A DNA stretch of 64,000 nucleotides, from contig JAEVLN010000001.1 in assembly GCA_018350325.1 (NCBI GenBank), forward strand, positions 1,725,501 to 1,789,500, read 5' to 3'. The position numbers and the translations under genes are program-made. Shown here one piece after another: positions 58,126 to 64,000 of this stretch (position 1 is the first letter of the stretch; every line of letters begins with the position of its first letter). The notes under the pieces are model-generated. The model saw nothing but the letters and a program-made list of their open reading frames with translations, was not told the origin of the DNA and made no database searches. The stretch comes from Globodera rostochiensis (lineage: Eukaryota; Nematoda; Chromadorea; Rhabditida; Heteroderidae).

Positions 58126-60852
58126 TTTGCTGCTGTTGTCCAAACAACCAACAACAACCAGCAACAATTAGTGTCCGCGCAAACGTGTAAATTCGATGTT
58201 GAGGATTAGGAAAAAACGGCTCGAATCCCGGTACTCCCCCCCCCCTTCTCTTTCTCGTGCCCTAATAGTAAGTGATGTCGACAACAATTTTTGTTTTGTT
58301 GTTGTTGAGTTGTCCTTTTATTTATTACCCGTAAAATCAAGAATGTTTCATCGTGGATTTTCTGATCAGTATCAGAGAGCCTGAACTTAGGGCTGATCAG
58401 CAAGTAGTAAAGAGCGTCTATTCCGCGCAGTAAAGACCTGAGCTTATTCCGTGTGAATGTATCCCGCGGACACCGCGCAGAAAAAGGCCTGAGCCCCCCA
58501 AACGCTTGGGACCGGGAAAATTTGGAAAGCAAAATTTGGTAATTGATTAAAATGATCCTACCACCTCCGTCACATTTTCTTTTTTTTTTGCTGACATTGA
58601 TCTGAATGTAATAAAAACTAGTTAAACCTAATACTTATAAATAGAAATCTAGGAGTAACGACTTTAACCCCGTTACCCCGGGCTCAATCGCGTAGAGGTA
58701 CATAGCATAGAGCCCATACCAATCACAGCACAAATACAATACAAATTTTATTTGATTCTTTTGTCCTTTTTTATTACAATGTTTTTTTTGTTGCATTTTT
58801 ACTTAATTGTTAAGGGCATTGCGCGTCACAATGAAATGATTTTTCAAATATGAAAAGAAATATTAAATTGACTCAAAATAATGAAGGAAAAAGAAAAAAA
58901 TGGTGAAAAGAAATAAGATGATATCATTGAAAGGGGATCATTAAATAAAGAAAAATAAACATCCTTGATAAATTGAAAAAATAATCACGATTGGAAACGA
59001 ACATTAAAATTCCTTCAGCCTCAAGCCCGATTTTCTTCCCGCATTTAAATTATCCCCGCCCACCCCCGCATTTATCGTTCATTGCATCAAATTGCTTTTC
59101 ACATCTGGCCAAACTTTGCCCACTCCTTGTCCAAATTAACATTCCCCCACCCCTTCTCCCCAAACACCGCCGCACACCAAAATATCGTCCAATCTTTGGC
59201 AGCTCCCCCCCCCCCCCCCCCCGGGGAGAAAATGTTCCCCCTTTGTTCAACTTAGCAGTTTGCCACTCCGCCCAGGGGAGAAGACTAAGCCACGCCCTGC
59301 CCCCCCCCCGCACGAAATGGCCTAAATCGTTACCAATCGACTCCACTCTAAGCATACCAAAGCCACAGCCTTTTGTCAGTGGACTGGCCATTGGACTTGG
59401 GACCAAACAAATGCCAGGTTGATGGCAAATGGTTTTATTGTGAGAGGCTCTGCCTTCGCTGAACGGCCAATTCCAAAAAAAGAATTTCGGCATTTTCTAC
59501 TACGAAGCGAATATTTTAAAAAGAGTAAGTTTAGTGTAAGAGGGTACGGTTCGACCCCCTCCCTCCCCCGACAGAAAGCCGAAAAGGGGCGGGAGGGTAC
59601 CCTTTGATCACCGGTTCCGGGGAGGAGCGAAAACGATGGTGGCGGATTTCGGTCAGCAGCAATCAGTTCGCTCTTCCCCGATGAACGAGCGCTCGCCCTC
59701 CCGCCCCTCCGGTTCGTCCCCACTCCCGGAAGAGGCTTTTAAGTTGAGATCGGGCGGTCTACGGTCGGCCCCCCCCCACCCCCGCACGTCCGTCCTCACC
59801 ATTCCGTCCCTCCTCCGATCCCCAACGCCTCCCCATCGCCCCTCATCTCGTTGATCGACTCGTTGATGCTTGTTAACCGTTTGATGAAATAAAAGGTTCT
59901 TGAAATGAGGAGGAATGGGGGTCAGTCCGTGGGGAGGGCAGAATTGGGGCAAGGGGAAGGGGGAAAAAGAGCGGATGGCCGAAGGCATGGGGGGGGGGGT
60001 CGGCACGGGTGGCAAAAATGGCCCTATTCTTTAACAAAAATGCTACAATCTCTACGGATCGACTTTTACAAAATTTTCAAATAATTCAGCGGTAAAATTG
60101 AACTATTCTGCCACCAAAAAAAATGGAAATCATTGTCAGCAAAAGGGAAAATTTGACGGGGGGTGGTTGGCTTATAGTATCAATTTAGCAAATTTCGCTT
60201 TCCAATTTTGCCCGGGTTTCAAAGGAGATCAGGTCGTTGCTGCGCGGTGTTTGCTGGATACCTGCACTGAATCTACAGACGCTCTATACTACTCCGATCG
60301 AGATTCCGATCGGGCCAGTCTTTTAGCACTAGAAAATGTGATCGATCTATCCTATAAATAAATAGAGAGGTCCGTCCGGTCCAGGGATGTTGAAGCATCT
60401 GAATTTAAAATTTGATTAACAACATTTGTAAAATAAATGCAAATATTGTTGATACTCAAAATGCTTAATAAATGACCGTCCGGGATACGTTCACATAAAT
60501 ATGCCAGGCTCCGTACCGATCGGACATATCGGGACCAATACATCCGATCGGTCCGGCATTTGATCGGATAATGACAACCCCGCGCCTTCTCCACATAGCC
60601 AATTCCTCATTTTCATTTTTGATATACATAAACCGGTTGATCGTTTGCTTGTTATTTAGTTTCCATTTTATTTACACACAATGTCATTCTTTATTATTAT
60701 TTTTTTGTTTAAATCATTTATGATTTTGTGTGAAATGGAATTGATTGATCGGTTGTCACGGCAAGTTTTCAAAAATAAAAATAAATGTTTTTTGTTTTGT
60801 TTTCCGGACACTTTGCCCTCCGGCGTAGTCTCTTTCTGATCAGTTTTGTGCG
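58126..60852. other. Convergent intergenic region
   Basis: 3' flanks of the TMEM180-like (+) and Rab27 (-) genes. I see no exon chain. Present: C runs (58232-58242, 59207-59222, 59301-59309), G/C-rich spacer 59000-59960, and AT-rich DNA 58740-59000 and 60380-60720. An 87-codon open frame at 60098-60361 has no recognisable motif and was not called. Confidence 0.5.
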
Positions 60853-63538
<2,686 letters not shown>

Positions 63539-64000
63539 GGCGCGCGGGTCCGTCCGGTGTCCGTTCAGGCAATGTTTTGTGTGCCCTGCGGCGATGGGCG
63601 CATGGCTTAAGGAAGTGGGGTGGGAGCAGCCCTCGGGGCACGACAATGGCAATGCCAAAAGAAAAAGTGTGTGTAAGTCAAGAAAAAAGGGTTGTAGGGA
63701 CTCTCTGTGAAGTAGCTCTCTGGTGGAAGCGGGAGGGCACAACACGCCCGAGGGGAATGTGCTGAAGGGAGGGGAAGAGAGATAAGGGAGAGGGACAAGC
63801 GATGGTTAGAGAGTATGGAAAATGTGGAGACACCGCGGCACAGAGAAACGAGAGCGGAGTGAGTGAGTGTATGGAAAAGAGGCATCGGCAACAGGTGCAG
63901 ATTAGAGAGAATGATGAACAAGGAGGGCAGAGACGCAGAGGACAGCCGGCAGAGACGCAGAGAACGCGGCGAATTGGCCAAATATGGGTATGGCCGCGCC
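63539..64000. other. 5' flank of the Rab27 gene
   Basis: Purine-rich on the plus strand (GAGAGA, GGGAG), with no motif that could be assigned. The only open frames are low-complexity. The Rab27 promoter or a spliced-leader acceptor should lie here but was not identified. Confidence 0.45.

Noticed and set aside
60098..60361. 87-codon plus-strand frame
   Set aside because: No motif, no homologous pattern and no splice or promoter context; possible but unsupported.

Overview
The window looks like nuclear DNA of a nematode, most likely a plant-parasitic cyst nematode (Globodera/Heterodera type). This is inferred from genes with many short exons (40 or more in one gene), phase-matched introns often of 40-100 bases, several GC-AG introns, a patched-related gene, a Rab27 (AEX-6 type) gene, and three members of an F-box-like family that I associate with cyst nematodes. 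There is no sign of bacterial operons, ribosome binding sites, CRISPR, rRNA or an intact tRNA. Genes were rebuilt by joining exons on conserved motifs and reading phase. In every complete model the exon lengths sum to a multiple of three, but no transcript evidence was available.

Layout: (1) 1-577 (+), 3' end of an F-box-like family gene. (2) 2449-17084 (-), a thioester-containing protein (alpha-2-macroglobulin/CD109 family) with an intact GCGEQ thioester and three tandem, phase-matched, apparently mutually exclusive exons for the bait-like region. (3) 17085-22146, a G-tract-rich gene-poor stretch. (4) 22147-24407 (-), a ubiquitin-specific protease. (5) 25245-27711 (+), a protein built from 18 tandemly duplicated, symmetric Lys/Pro-rich mini-exons. 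(6) 28008-35290 (-), a patched-related sterol-sensing-domain protein. (7) 38692-42805 (-), a divergent gamma-tubulin complex (Spc97/Spc98-like) protein. (8) 43415-44087 and 44825-45978 (+), two tandem F-box-like paralogues, one internally shortened. (9) 46869-51216 (+), a 707-residue protein I do not recognise. (10) 51927-54443 (-), a secreted Cys-rich protein resembling stanniocalcin, whose first intron holds a 1.4-kb array of 36-bp repeats open in all six frames. (11) 54919-58125 (+), a TMEM180/MFSD13A-like membrane protein. (12) 60853-63538 (-), Rab27.

No single pathway links the genes. They are a mix of secreted or innate-immunity (TEP, stanniocalcin-like), membrane (patched-related, TMEM180-like), secretion (Rab27), ubiquitin (USP, F-box-like) and cytoskeletal functions. 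Non-coding DNA is unusual. Introns carry many minisatellites, the TGATCA palindrome recurs at high density, G/C homopolymer runs are common outside exons, and a 455-bp foldback element and a family of short inverted-terminus elements carrying expandable arrays are present. The strongest candidates for new biology are the alternative bait exons of the TEP gene, the symmetric mini-exon gene, and the signal-peptide exon that reads open into the six-frame-open array.
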